NCBI GenBank assembly: GCA_022605405.1
Contig: JABYQQ010000002.1
Location: 3,534,001 to 3,598,000 of the forward strand
Reading direction: 5' to 3'
Length of the DNA: 64,000 bases
From: Earliella scabrosa
Taxonomy: Eukaryota > Basidiomycota > Agaricomycetes > Polyporales > Polyporaceae
Below are positions 11,425 to 23,100 of this stretch, in pieces (position 1 is the first letter of the stretch; the number at the start of each line of letters is the position of its first letter). The position numbers and the translations under genes were made by a program. The notes below the pieces were generated by a model. It ran no database searches, was not told where the DNA came from, and was given only the letters and a program-made list of their open reading frames with translations.

Positions 11425-12294
11425 AAGATGCATTTTTGCTGCATTATCGCACAGGGCACGATCTAAAGGGTAGGCTGCATAGATGGCGAAGCACGATCTC
11501 ATTATTGTATCTCGTACGAATGTGAACTCTAATTATATCCGGATTCCAATCCCAATTACGATCGAATGGGAGGCCCCGAATACCGCGAGATAACCTGGTT
11601 CGTGACCGAGGTTCATGATAGCGTGCACGACCCTATACGCTGCATCGGGCCCGGGGACGCAGTGGTAGGTGTGCTAGTCATAGTCGACTACTTGGTGTGT
11701 TGCCTCGAAGCCGGCCTCTGCACGCGCCATGCGTGTGCTGTCTACGGAGTTTAGTGGGTCAATCGCGAATCGCGCGCGGTGTCAAGTCAAGCTAGCTTCG
11801 ACGGGTTTCCAGCGAGCGCATTCCAGATGTCGAAGCGCAAATCGCAAGCGCAATAGGCTACTATCGAGCTCCCCGGACCCCATTGGACTCGGAGCCGGCA
11901 ATCACTACGTCAAAAAGTGGGTTCGTGAATACATACATACGTATACAAGCGGGCGATGGTCGTTCCATTCATACATAGAGTAAGTAGTCGTACAGAGTCG
12001 TAGCGTACATTACAACAGCGTATCCAGCGTTAGCTACAGCTACAGCCACCTCGTATCCGGTACAGTACCGTACAACATCAGACAACAGACAACAGACAGC
12101 AACGTGCGCGCACCTGGCGTCAGCCGCGAGCTACCGGCACCTCGAGCTCGAATTCGTATCTCGGTCCACATTCGCATAAGTTAGCAGGCGCACAACTCTT
12201 CGGCAGGGACAACACAAAGCCACGCGTCGCGCGAGACCTCTCACAACGGACAGGTCCGCCCTCTATACATCCGCCCAGCCCGCGCGCACCTCAA
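11425..12294. other. Convergent intergenic region
   Basis: Lies between the stop of the oxalate decarboxylase and the stop of the minus-strand membrane gene. A short CAGACAA-type repeat lies near 12080-12100. No gene or structured RNA is recognised. Confidence 0.5.
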
Positions 12295-14206
12295 TCAAAA
12301 CTTGCTCTGTTCCCGGCCTTGAGCGTCCTCGGCCCTTTCCTCCTCCTCCGGGGACCCCTCCAGGCTGAGCGACAGCGGCGTGACAGGGTCGATCGGCGGC
12401 AGCAGCCCGGGCAGCGTCCGCACGCTCCTCACGCTGTTCGACCGGCTCCGCGACTGCTGCGACGCGAGGCTCGCGCGCGACCCGCTCGCGAGAGACTTCC
12501 ACGTGACCGTCGACGGGTGCGCCGCGCCCATGCCCAGGGCGCGCGCGTGCGAGCTTTCCCGTCCGCTGCTCCCGCTCGTGTGCACTGTCAGGCGCGGCGC
12601 GGCTGAGGGCGGCGACGGTAAGGGGGACAGCGCGGGGGGCGTCAAAGGACCCGGCATGGGTGGACTCGATGGTGGAGGGGGCGGAGGAGGGCTGTACACG
12701 GTCGCGTGGCGGTAGCTCGACGGCCCACGTCCCATCTCTTGCACCTGCGGGACGCGCGCCGCGTCGGACGTGCGGAGGAACGCGCGCCCGGGTGATTCGG
12801 CCCCCGAGTGCGAGTGCGGGGTGCGGTGGCGGATGTCGGTCGTGCTGAGCCGGCGGAAGGCTTCGGTGGGCCGCGACATGAGCGGGTCGGGGTCGGGCGA
12901 CGCGCGCGATACGGACACGGACACTGAGCTCGGTCGGGATCGGGCTGGCGGGGAGGTGGACGCGGTGATGGAGGGGTACCGCTGGGGTGTCGCGCCTGTG
13001 GCCGAGGAGGAGCTGCCGGATCTGAGGACGCTGGTTTGGAAGGCGGCGGTGAGCGGGAGCGCGACGCTGGGACCTGTGGATGAGCGCGGGCGGAAAGGCA
13101 GTGCGTTGGGTGCTGACTGGCGCCCGGAGAGACTGGGACGGCGGCCGGAGGTGGAGGCGGAGGCAGACGAGGAGCCGCGCCAGCGGAGGTCTTGGTCGGG
13201 AGACGCGGGCGGGGAGGGCAGCTGGAGGGATCTGGTTTCCGCGTAGTCGCCTGCATCCGCATCCTCGGGGACGGGGTCCATGCCGTGCGGCCTGTGCGTC
13301 GCCGAGCGCGCGAGGCTGGTAGTGCGCGACAGGTTGGCGGGTGTGAGGGGACTGACGGGGCTGAGGGGGTTGTATGGCGCCGCGGAGGGAGAGGAGGAGG
13401 AGGGGACGGGGACGGGTGCGGGGGCGTAGACGGGCATACCTTGAGCGAGGGCGTGGCGGGACGAGGAGGCGGGGCTTGGGCTTGCGTCGGAGGGGGATAC
13501 GGGAGTTATAGGCAGGGAAGCACGCCTTGCGGCGAGGACATGCGATCCGCGTTTGCTCGGGAGACCCGGTGGTGTCGGACTGTGCTGGAGAGAAGGCAAT
13601 GACCCGCGCGCTTCGTCCTCGATGGCCCCGCCTGTGCCGTTGGTGGACATGCTCGTGCTCCGATGCGAGCTCGTCGCGCGGGTGGAGTGCATCGAGCCCG
13701 AGCCCGCGTCGGGGGGAGCGTTGGCGGGCATGTGTGTGGGGAGGCTAGCCGGGGGCGCGAGGTCGTGGACGGAGTGTGAGGAGGCAGAGTCGGAGGAGGG
13801 ACTGGAAGCGGCAGGGCTGCGAGGGCTGGAGCGGAGGTCAGACCAGGTAATGGCAGAGATGGGCCTGAGGGGGTCAAGTATGAGAGGACGGGGAGGGTTC
13901 TTGTCCGGACCGGGGAACATCTTTTGATGGAGGAGGGAAGAAGGCCGAGATGGCAGATACATCCCGTCCTCGATGTCGTCGCTCGTCCGCGCCTTGCTGT
14001 ATCTGTATCTGGTACCGGTGCTGCGGCGACTAGCGCTGAGGATGGGGCCTCGGCGGCGGACGCGACGGCGGACGAGGGGGACGACGACGGCGACGAGGAG
14101 GGCGACGAGGGAGAGGCCGCCCACGACGCCGAGGACGACGCCGATGCTGGCGTTCTGGGAGCGCGAGGTCGGGCCATATGGGCTGTGGTCAGGCCGGAGG
14201 GGCGCG
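12295..14206 (-). CDS. Ser/Pro-rich single-pass membrane protein, 5' end unresolved
   Basis: A long open frame ends at TGA 12295-12297. Read upstream it contains a disordered Ser/Pro/Ala/Arg-rich tail of about 570 residues, an Arg-rich stop-transfer segment, and a membrane helix (SIGVVLGVVGGLSLVALLVA) next to YGPTSRSQN. The coding frame extends above the first in-frame ATG at 14124. It meets an in-frame stop near 14240, and a plausible acceptor (CGACCAG) lies at about 14207, so one or more 5' exons must encode an outside domain or signal peptide. I could not assign them in 14207-15200. The plan, outside domain, one helix and a long cytosolic tail, resembles the gene at 2778-4294, although the sequences do not align clearly. 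Function unknown. Confidence 0.55.
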
Positions 14207-14699
14207 GGTGAGTAAGGCTGGTCGGGCGGAGAGGATCAGGCATGAATCATGGCGAGATTGTGCCGGCAGGAGAAGGAGAACAGAAGATAGATGATGAGCG
14301 CCAGGATGTTCTGTGACAGCGAAGGAAGATTGCGCTGCTCACATCAGCTGCACAGTTCTTGCACTCGGCCGCGACTGCCATCTTCGTGCGACGCGGAGGC
14401 GGAGGTGAGGAGGAGGAAGGCGTTCGAGTTCTGGCGACGCCGTCCGCGCGCGCGCGAGATAGTATGCGTTGCGGGGCCCATGACGAGGAGCGGAGCGGTG
14501 GGTCTGGCTGAGCTCGCGAGCCTCGCACTGACGACAGACCACGCACACGGCCCCAATCACAGCGGGCGATGGCGCGGTGCGAGCAAGAGCGGCAGGAGCC
14601 TCGTGCCAGCGCGTGTCTCCACACAGCCTCCACCGTGACCACGGTCACAGCCTGTCACCTTCTCCCTCCGTCCCCCACGCCCGCCCCGGCTCACGCTGG

Positions 14700-17600
14700 C
14701 GCACGACGGCGGACTGGGCGTGCACGCGTGCACATGGATGAGAACCGCGAAGATCGCCCGCTCTGATCTCGAGCCCTCTTCCGGCCGTCGCCCTTCCTCA
14801 GTTCAGGCCTCACGCGCACGCCTCAGGCCCTCTGTGCCTCCGCCAGCGCGCGCTTCCCCGACCGCCTTCGCTGTGGTTCCCGTGTCAGCAGCTGCCATTC
14901 GCATCTCTTCCATCCCACACTGCCGCGTCCGAGATATCATCAACTGTCTCTGCTTGTCTCCCCGCTGATCATGTTCCTGGCCTTTCCAGAACGCGAATGG
15001 CCCGATTGTCCTCGTTCGCTCCATCTTCAAGTTGCCGCCCGCCCAACTTAGATCCCCGTCACCGAACCCGCCCCTCGGCACGCTGATCGCCCTCCGCTGC
15101 ATCCCACCCGGTATGAACCCGCATGAAGACCCTCGTCGGCTGCGCATCTGGCTTCTGGGCTCGCATGTGTAGCTCCATATGCACCGTGTCCAACAAGCAT
15201 GAAACAACCCGGATCTTTACCACCACTCGCAGCGGCACCGACGCCATCCAGCCCGCATTATCACAAGTCGGCACAACGCACACAACTCTCGCTCCCTCGA
15301 CTTGCCCGCCCGAGTCCGAATTGCGCCATTCGTCTCCCTTGGTAAGCTCCTCCTTGCCTCCACCCTTGCGCCCTTCTCATCAGCTCCATTCATAGATCAC
15401 GCCGAGCTGTGGAAAGTCCATCACAAGCGTCAAGCTCCGTACGCCTTCTCGCACTTCCCAACTTCAATCCCCCATCACCGGACGCGCGCACACCGCCTCA
15501 TGAGTACCGCGTACGTACTCGCGCCTTTTGACCTTGCCCTCGCTCGCCTCTCTCGCGTCTCGCCGACTCTCGTCCCCGCTCAGCATCGGGAGACGAGTTT
15601 CTCTGGCTCCGTCAAAGTCGGCGTGCCGCCGCATTCAGAGGCAGGTCATTTTTTCTTTTCTCCATTTGGCGGTCAACGTTGCAGGAGCCGTCATCATCTC
15701 TATCTAGGCCGACACGTTACCGCTACATCGGCCTAGCTGCTGCAATCACCGTTCAAACATCGACATTCGTCCTCTAACCCCCACGCATTCGTTCACACCG
15801 CACGAACCAACCCTCGAAGCCAAAGTACGCAGCTACTAGGCACTCATCACCGTCCCTTGGCCCCAAATCCTATCGGACGCTGACAGCCGTGTCCGCCCAT
15901 CACACGTGCAACTGGTTCGCGCACTTCTCAATCGCTTTCGCCAGAGTCAGCTGCTGCTCTGGCGAGCGGACTGGTGGCGCGCAAGCACACCCTCTTGCCA
16001 ATGCCCGATGCCTAACCGTACCTTTCCATCGCATCCGTGATTGCGAACCGGATCCCAGCACCTAGCACCCGCTTCTGCTGTGTCCAATCCAACCCCGATC
16101 TGCGGAATGCCTCTGAAGAATTGCGTTGCACCTCTTTTTTTGGGTTGTGCGAGCTCCTCAGTGATACAGGAACGACGCACCCCTCAGCCTCTCGCGTCTG
16201 ATGACCTCTCCTCGATTTCTACTGCCGCCGACTCCCAAATGGGCGTCCAGCGTCGAGTTTCGCCTTCGCTTCCTCTGCTTCCAGGGCCGTTGATCACGAT
16301 CACGATTTGTTGCGCACCGTAGATGGAGTTCAACGAGTCCAAACGAGCGCTGCAACTCTTTTCGGTGACCCATCTTGCCGCAAGGCCATCCTTTCGTGTG
16401 AGCACGTCCGCCCCGTTGACGTCTTCCGGCCCACTCAGAACTCCCGCGCATCCTCGCGCTCTGACCACTCGCCGCCTTCCACAGAGCGCGGTCATATATG
16501 TATGGTCAAGATAAGTGAAGACGTACAGGCCCGCGGCACGAGCGATACGCCCCTCGCCGACCGCAAAACCTCCCCGCGAGAGACCGGATTCACGCTCACA
16601 CCCCGGAGAGGCCGCAGCTCGCGCACGGTGCGAGGTTGGCGCCGCATGCCGGACATACTCGCGCTTCGCTAACTCCGATCCTGACCTTGGAGTTCTCAGC
16701 AGCCGTCTGTGGTCTCCACGCTCGTTCGGCTGGTGGTGGTGGTGCGCTTATACACAGACGGAGAGACCCGGAGAGCCCATGTATGGTCCTGTCCTCAAAC
16801 GTTCGGCCTTGTGAGCCCCCCAATGGCGAAGGTACCTCGACGGGCCACCATATGGATCATCACTGGTTTGGCCCACCGTGGAGTGGCATCGTGTGGTCCT
16901 TCATCGTTCGTCAACGCCGTTCCGTCAACCAAGAACTCACGGCCTCGCCGACGACCTCCAGCGGTCACGATCGGCATCGGATCGAGTTCGCACAGAGTCG
17001 CTCGGACGGACGGACGGCTATACGGCGCATCTTCTTCGTGCGCTCAGGCCGAGGGGTCATCGGAGAGGCGGAGGCGAGAAAAGGCGAAGACGTGCGTGCA
17101 GGCCATTTTGATGGTCTGGGGTCGCCAGACACCCGAGATGCCAGAGCCTACTCAGGACTCAAGCCGAAGACAAGGACACGATCAGATCGACCCCTTCAAC
17201 AGGTATGTGCTGGATCACACAGGATTCGATCTAATGCTATACAATGTTGACTACCCTCCGAGGCCGCATCATCTCTTCGAAAGGCCCGGATCGGGTTGCT
17301 TGTTGCTGATATGGACCGCCAATATATACGTCGCACGCAAGCACGACGTCCGCGGTCGAGTGCGGCCGGGACGGTGTCCGTGCACGATGGAACTGACGAC
17401 CGCAACAAATCCCAGGGGTCCCGGATCTCGTGGACGGGTTTCACGCTCGTGCAAGTTGCGACCGAAGTGATCTCGACGACGCCGTGCCTCGTCGTGCGCA
17501 CTGCGCACTCGATTAGTCGGAGCAAGCGAGTCCGTCCCAAGGGGCCGGCGACAATCTTTGACTGCGCGTTTGACTTCTATGACCACTCGTCATCCGGGTG

Positions 17601-18520
17601 CGCTCGGCAGGCGTCATTATGTCAACGCGAGACGAAACGGTCTACGATGGAGAGGGGGCGATGTGAGAAAGCGTCTGAACATCCGTGCTATGTGCATCCG
17701 GGTGCAGGTGTCTATGCTGGCAGATGTACTCAGCCCCGGTGGCCCCCATTCGGTACGCCGCCGCACACGTAACTGTCAGTCTCATGCGCTATAGAGAGCA
17801 CTGACCCACATGCATTGTCCGGCAGTGCCGTTGGTGGTAGTTGATGATCAAAAACGAGCGGCGGAATGTTTCGTTGCCGCAGTGTGGTTGAAATTTCCTC
17901 TTACGGCAGAGTCATAGCCATGTGGATAAGCGCTGAGCTTGCTGCCGGGCCACTTGCGGTGCCGTGTTGACCCGGTGTACATAGTAAGTTGTCGAGCTAC
18001 GCACACTGATGCTCTACTGACCGGATATGACGCTTAGATTTGACTTGCTGGGCGAGGATGCTTAGTTGTGTAGCAATGCTGCCACAGACCGACGAGTCGC
18101 TCCTTACTCCGTCATCGTCGGGGCAGTCAGGCGCTGAATCAACAGTGAGTGCGGCTGCTAATCATATTCCCCAAAACAAACTGCATTGACCCAGCTGACT
18201 GTACGGAGGCAGTGAGTACGTGATCCCATCCCGTGGGCAAATGTTTTCGCTCGATGACAATTATTCTGCCATGTCAACATATTCTATGGACTGTCCAGCC
18301 CATCGCGTGCTCAAACGTATCAATGCAATCTCGACCGACTCATCCAGGCCGAAGTGTATTTCCGACTTGACTTCATTACCATCATATCCGTACAACGCCG
18401 TCCGGACGCCATGATGCGACGCTGATGCTCATCCCGGTCTCCGTGCGTGTGCGGACCCGGGCCTTTGCAAGGCAATGCCATACGCATCACGGCCTGCGTC
18501 CGCCCACCCGTGGACGAGGA
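14700..18520. other. Gene-poor stretch, nothing recognised
   Basis: Several frames of 80-250 codons exist (for example 16709-17470 plus), but they overlap each other, lack family motifs and have no phase-matching introns. Missing 5' exons of the minus-strand gene may lie at the left edge. I see no tRNA, transposon end or tandem repeat here. Confidence 0.45.
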
Positions 18521-18522
18521 TG

Positions 18523-18530
18523 TATATAAG
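18523..18530 (+). promoter_or_regulatory. TATA box of the chitinase gene
   Basis: TATATAAG 133 bases upstream of the ATG at 18656. Confidence 0.65.
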
Positions 18531-18655
18531 GTGAGTGCGTAGCGATGAAGGTTCCTCACCCCCTTCTTCATTACCTTACTTTCATTCGCACATTCTCAAG
18601 TCCGCTAGTCGGCTTTTTCTTACATTTCGTAACGCCTTCTTGTCACGTCCTAGCG

Positions 18656-19734
18656 ATGTTCTCCTTCTCCCGCATGATCACTTCCGTCTCGGCCGCGCTG
18701 GCGCTGGCCTCGGTGAGCAGCGTTCTCGCTGTCCCCATCTCCACCAAGGCCGCGCCGTTGGTGGCCCGTGCCACCATCCCAAGCCCGGCATTCGTCGTCT
18801 ACACCGACCGCTTTGTCTCCGCTGAGGTTCTGCCCCCAGCCTCCGAGTTGGCGGTACGTTTCATTTGCTCTCATCACAAATCGTGTGACACAGTCTGACA
18901 CCTGTTACAGGGCTGGAACGTGGTTGCACTCTCCTTCCTCACCACCCGTGGTGCGCTCGACCAGGCGGGTGCCTTCGCCGCGCTCGCTCCGGAGGTCCGT
19001 GCCGCGAAGAAGGCAGAATACGCCAACGCGGGCATCAACATCATCGCGTCCGCGTTTGGCGAGACGGAGAAGCCCACCACCGAGGGCATCGACCCCGTCA
19101 GCACTGCGAACACGATGGCGCAGTTCATCCTCGACTTCCAGCTGGACGGTATCGACGTCGACTACGAGGACCTTGATGCGATGAACCGTGGCGACGGCGC
19201 CGCGGAGCAGTGGGTGTCGACCTTCACCTCCACACTCCGCCAGACCCTCCCTCAGGGTCAATTCATCCTCTCGCACGCGCCGCTCGCTCCATGGCTCTCG
19301 CCCAACGCCCAGTTCGCTGCCGGAGCGTACCTCACGGTCCACAGGAACGTCGGCTCCATGATCGACTTCGTACGTCTTCTTCTCGTAGCCCATACCTTTC
19401 AGAGCTTAACGTATCTTGTTTGCAGTACAACATCCAGTTCTACAACCAGGGTCTCTACACCGACTGCCCGGGTCTTCTCGACGCTGCGGGTGCGCCCTTC
19501 GCGGGCTCCTCGCTGTTCGAGATCGCCGCGAACGGCGTCGACCTCAACAAGCTCGTCATCGGCAAGCCTGGCGGCATCACCGACGCCAACAACGGCTTCA
19601 TCGACCCGGTGACGCTCGGCCAGTGCGTCGCGCAGGCCCAGGCGCGGGGCTGGAACGGCGGCATCATGTCGTTCCAGTTCCCCAACGCGAACGCTGCCTG
19701 GATCGCTGCTGCGAAGGGCGGTGCTTTCGCTTAA
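18656..19734 (+). CDS. Secreted GH18 chitinase-like protein
   Basis: Three exons, 18656-18853, 18911-19369 and 19426-19734, all in phase 0, give 321 residues. Glycoside hydrolase family 18 enzymes cut chitin with a catalytic Glu at the end of DxxDxDxE. Here the motif is DGIDVDYED, in strand 4 of the barrel, so the key Asp and Glu residues are present. The N-terminus (MFSFSRMITSVSAALALASV, then SSVLA) is a good signal peptide. An ATG further upstream in the same frame (18545) lies right after the TATA box and would spoil the signal peptide, so 18656 is preferred. The C-terminus has GWNGGIMSFQFPNANAAW, the usual strand-8 Trp region. No chitin-binding module is present. Likely roles are wall remodelling or autolysis. 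Confidence 0.93.
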
Positions 19735-20178
19735 GCGCCGCATTGTCCGTGACGAGCTTCCGACGCCCCGCATACCCCGCGCTGTCGACCGACGGGCTGG
19801 ATCCGAGGAGACAGGTGCGACGACTTACGACCATCCACGATTCGGGAGACGATCATGCAAAGGGGAACTTCACGACACGACCACGATGTACGATAACCTA
19901 ATGTGTAATGATTGTAGTGTAATGAACAGTTTTCGGGGTCACTACGTCTTGGTGTGATGTCTGTCTAGGTTCGGATGACCGCCACTTCCTATGGTCACGA
20001 AATTGGTACTCTTGGTTGATCATCCCATACTGGAATCATCCGTTAGCCAACTTCCATCCCACCCACTCACGATGTCATCTCAGATATCAAGCGTACTTCT
20101 TTGCACCACCGGCCAGGAACAGTTCCGAGTCATTTATGAATGACGGTTAATACTTCCGAGGCCGCCCAGCCTATTGAT
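19735..20178. other. Convergent intergenic region
   Basis: Lies between the 3' ends of the chitinase gene and the minus-strand EF-hand/ZZ gene. Nothing recognised. Confidence 0.5.
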
Positions 20179-23100
20179 TCATACCGACGAAGGGACGCTG
20201 CCCAACAGACTGACCACAGTTTCGAGCGCGCGTTGTACTTGTCCGAGTCCATCTTCGACCACCTCGAACCGTTTCTCCATTCCTGTCAATCTCTCCTCCA
20301 TCGCTTGCAGCTTCTTCTCGCTCGCCTCATCGCCTGGTTGTATGACAGTCCGCGCCGGCTGGGCTGGATCACCCGTTTGCACGACAATAGGAGGGGGTAT
20401 TATACGTATGCTGGGAGAGGATGAGTGTAAACGTGATCTCATGCGCTCTTCGGTGACATAGAGGAGCGTGTGGGTAGCGTGATGCGTCCCGCGGGTGATA
20501 CCCCCGTCCTTGTCGCATGCAGCGCAGATCGTCAAGGGCTCTGCCGCGCCTGTGCGTCAGTCATGCGAGAGAGTGTGCAGCTAAGTAGCACTCGCCTTCA
20601 CACTCCGAACAGATCCAACATGGCAGACCAACCCTCTTCTTGCATCCGATGCAGCAAAGCGGAGCGGCGCTAGTAGATCGTCCAGTATTGTCGGTTGGCA
20701 CTTGAAGATCGTCAGAGTCGGCATCAGATGTCTTGACGGTATCGATCACGTCACTGGCGCACTGTTCCTTCCTATGCCTTTCGGATCCTGGGTTGCATTG
20801 TAGACAATGCACGGGAGACGAAGAGCATTCATCATCCCCAGCCACGGCTACCATCTCTTCTGTTTTCGCGGGCGCCACAGGCAAGGTCCGATCCACATCC
20901 TCTTCCCGAGTTCTCCTTCTGATGTCGTCCAAGCGTTCCTCGAGTCTGACCTGTGGTGTCTGCGTCCGATCCTGTACGAAGTTCTCCAGCATCCAGCCTG
21001 GGTCGCGTGTCTTCACGATGCAATGGTCGTCCCCATCCAACGCTCGCTCCACCACCTGTCTACTAAGATGCTGATCAAGGCACCCCGGTTCTTCGCAGAG
21101 CGCACAGCCAAAGGCGTGATACCCCCACTTTGGGGGGCAGGTGCAGCACCGAAGGCACGGCGACATGGTCTTCAGCAGCGTGCCGCAGGTGTCGCAGGGA
21201 GGCACGATCCATGGGAATTTGAAAGGCTCAATCGCAGCGTAACTGATGAAGTGCATATCGGCTGGATTGACTCGATCCATGAGACGGTTGCATTCCTCCC
21301 TGACCCCTGGAGGGGGCTCCGGGATGGCCGACGAACAGAACAGCAGGGAAGCGAGGCGGTGTCGTCGGTCTCTGCGCGACTTCAGGAAGTTCCAGGTGAA
21401 GTTTCGCTGGCGGATGCGGTAGAGGATAGCGGAGATGGCGAAGTGCCACAGTGCCTGCGCCTTGTTCGTGCACAGCTGGGAAGCCGATGGGTGGAATGAC
21501 ATGATGTCGGTGGAGAGGCCTCGCTTCATGATGACGGACGAGGATGCTATAGGGGGCTTGTCGATGTCGAAGGTAGGGTTGGCATTGCACCACCCCGTGA
21601 GGGTGGACCCATCGTCAGAGAGGCGTAGTCGGAGAAAGGCCGTCTGCAGAAAGGACGTGTTGGGCGTCATTGTGACCGCATATAATTTCTTTCCGTCCGA
21701 AGCCGTGTGGCATTCAGCGGTAACCCTCATCTGCGTGCACATCCATTGCTGAAGATTCAACAAAGGTATGGCGACGAGCTGTCCTCCATCTGTCTCGGAA
21801 GGATGCAAGCGAAGCGTGAACACCGAGGTCGTTTCCTTGTCATCTTCGCCGAGTGGCACGCTGATGATCCCGGACCATGAGCCGAGACTACTTTGCATCA
21901 TTGATCAATGGAAGCTGTCATGAAGGTACGACACCTACATGGGGTCCAGTGACGGGTCCACAAGGCCTGCGATGTCACAATATGCGAGGCCGTCTTCTTC
22001 TTCGGGATAGAAGTCATCATAATGAGGGGCATATCGTAGGCTGGCTGACGCGGGCCGTTCGTCAATGGAAGCGAGCACGCGGTCAATCATTTCCACTGGA
22101 GGAGTGGGAGCGAGTGGTGCTGTCCCGAGGTTTGCAATCTGACCCACCATGTCAAAGTTGAGCCTCCAGATGAGCATACGCTACCTTACTCACCATGCCA
22201 GAAGCGAAGTCCTCCACTTCCACACTGACTACGAGACGACGCTGCTGGAATAACGCTGAACACAGGGAGTAGCATTCAAACGTCAGTGCAATTATGCGGA
22301 TAGGACCGCGATACACACCCTCCAGCGAGTCCCGACGACTTGCGAGCGCATCCCCGATGATGCTCAGGGACGAGGCTGCATCGACAAGTTCCTCGGGATG
22401 GACGATGTACGTTTGAGTGGTTCTGACGATGTTGAGATGATGGCGCAACACAAGGTAAGTATAAGATCACGAAGACCGTCTAGCCAAAGGCTATCAGAAG
22501 CGTTCTAGTCACATAGACTACTGGCAGACCAACTGTACCTTCTCCAGGCCCCTTCGTCTATTGATGAGGGCCAGCATGTCCGAACTTCGTCGAGTTCATA
22601 CTTTGCAGTCTCGAGACCTTCTTTTAGGCGTTTCTCCTCCTGTTCTATGTGCGCCCGGAAGCGAGACAAGGCGGAAACATGCTCGTCTGTTTCTTGAAAC
22701 GAGCCTGTCACATCCATCACGACTGACCGCGCGACCTCAAGGTACCTTGAAACCTTCCCAAGATTGGCGAAGCGCACTGACGTCCGGTGCAAGTGCTCCA
22801 TGCAAGCAACTAGCTCGTGTATCTTACGCTTGTACTCTGACATTGAGAGTCGCCATCCTGGATCAATATGCGTTGTCAGCCTCATATATCGAAACACGGT
22901 AGTGCGAGTTCAGTATACCGATAGCCCAATATGCAAGCCAATGCAGCAAGCTGTGATGCTGGTTAGGTACGCCACCAAGGTGTAGACGGATTGACCATAC
23001 CTCCAGCCCATTGGTCGTAGTGTGGTGAATTGGTTGACCTCTTGGATAGTCACATACCCTGACGCGTCGTCGTCGAGGGCTTCAATGATGGGCTGCAGGT

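Noticed and set aside
12770..13602. Plus-strand frames opposite the Ser/Pro-rich membrane protein
   Set aside because: Antisense of a long low-complexity coding frame; Gly/Arg-rich shadow.
16636..17470. Plus-strand frames of 200-250 codons
   Set aside because: They overlap each other in different frames, have no family motif and do not connect through phase-matching introns.
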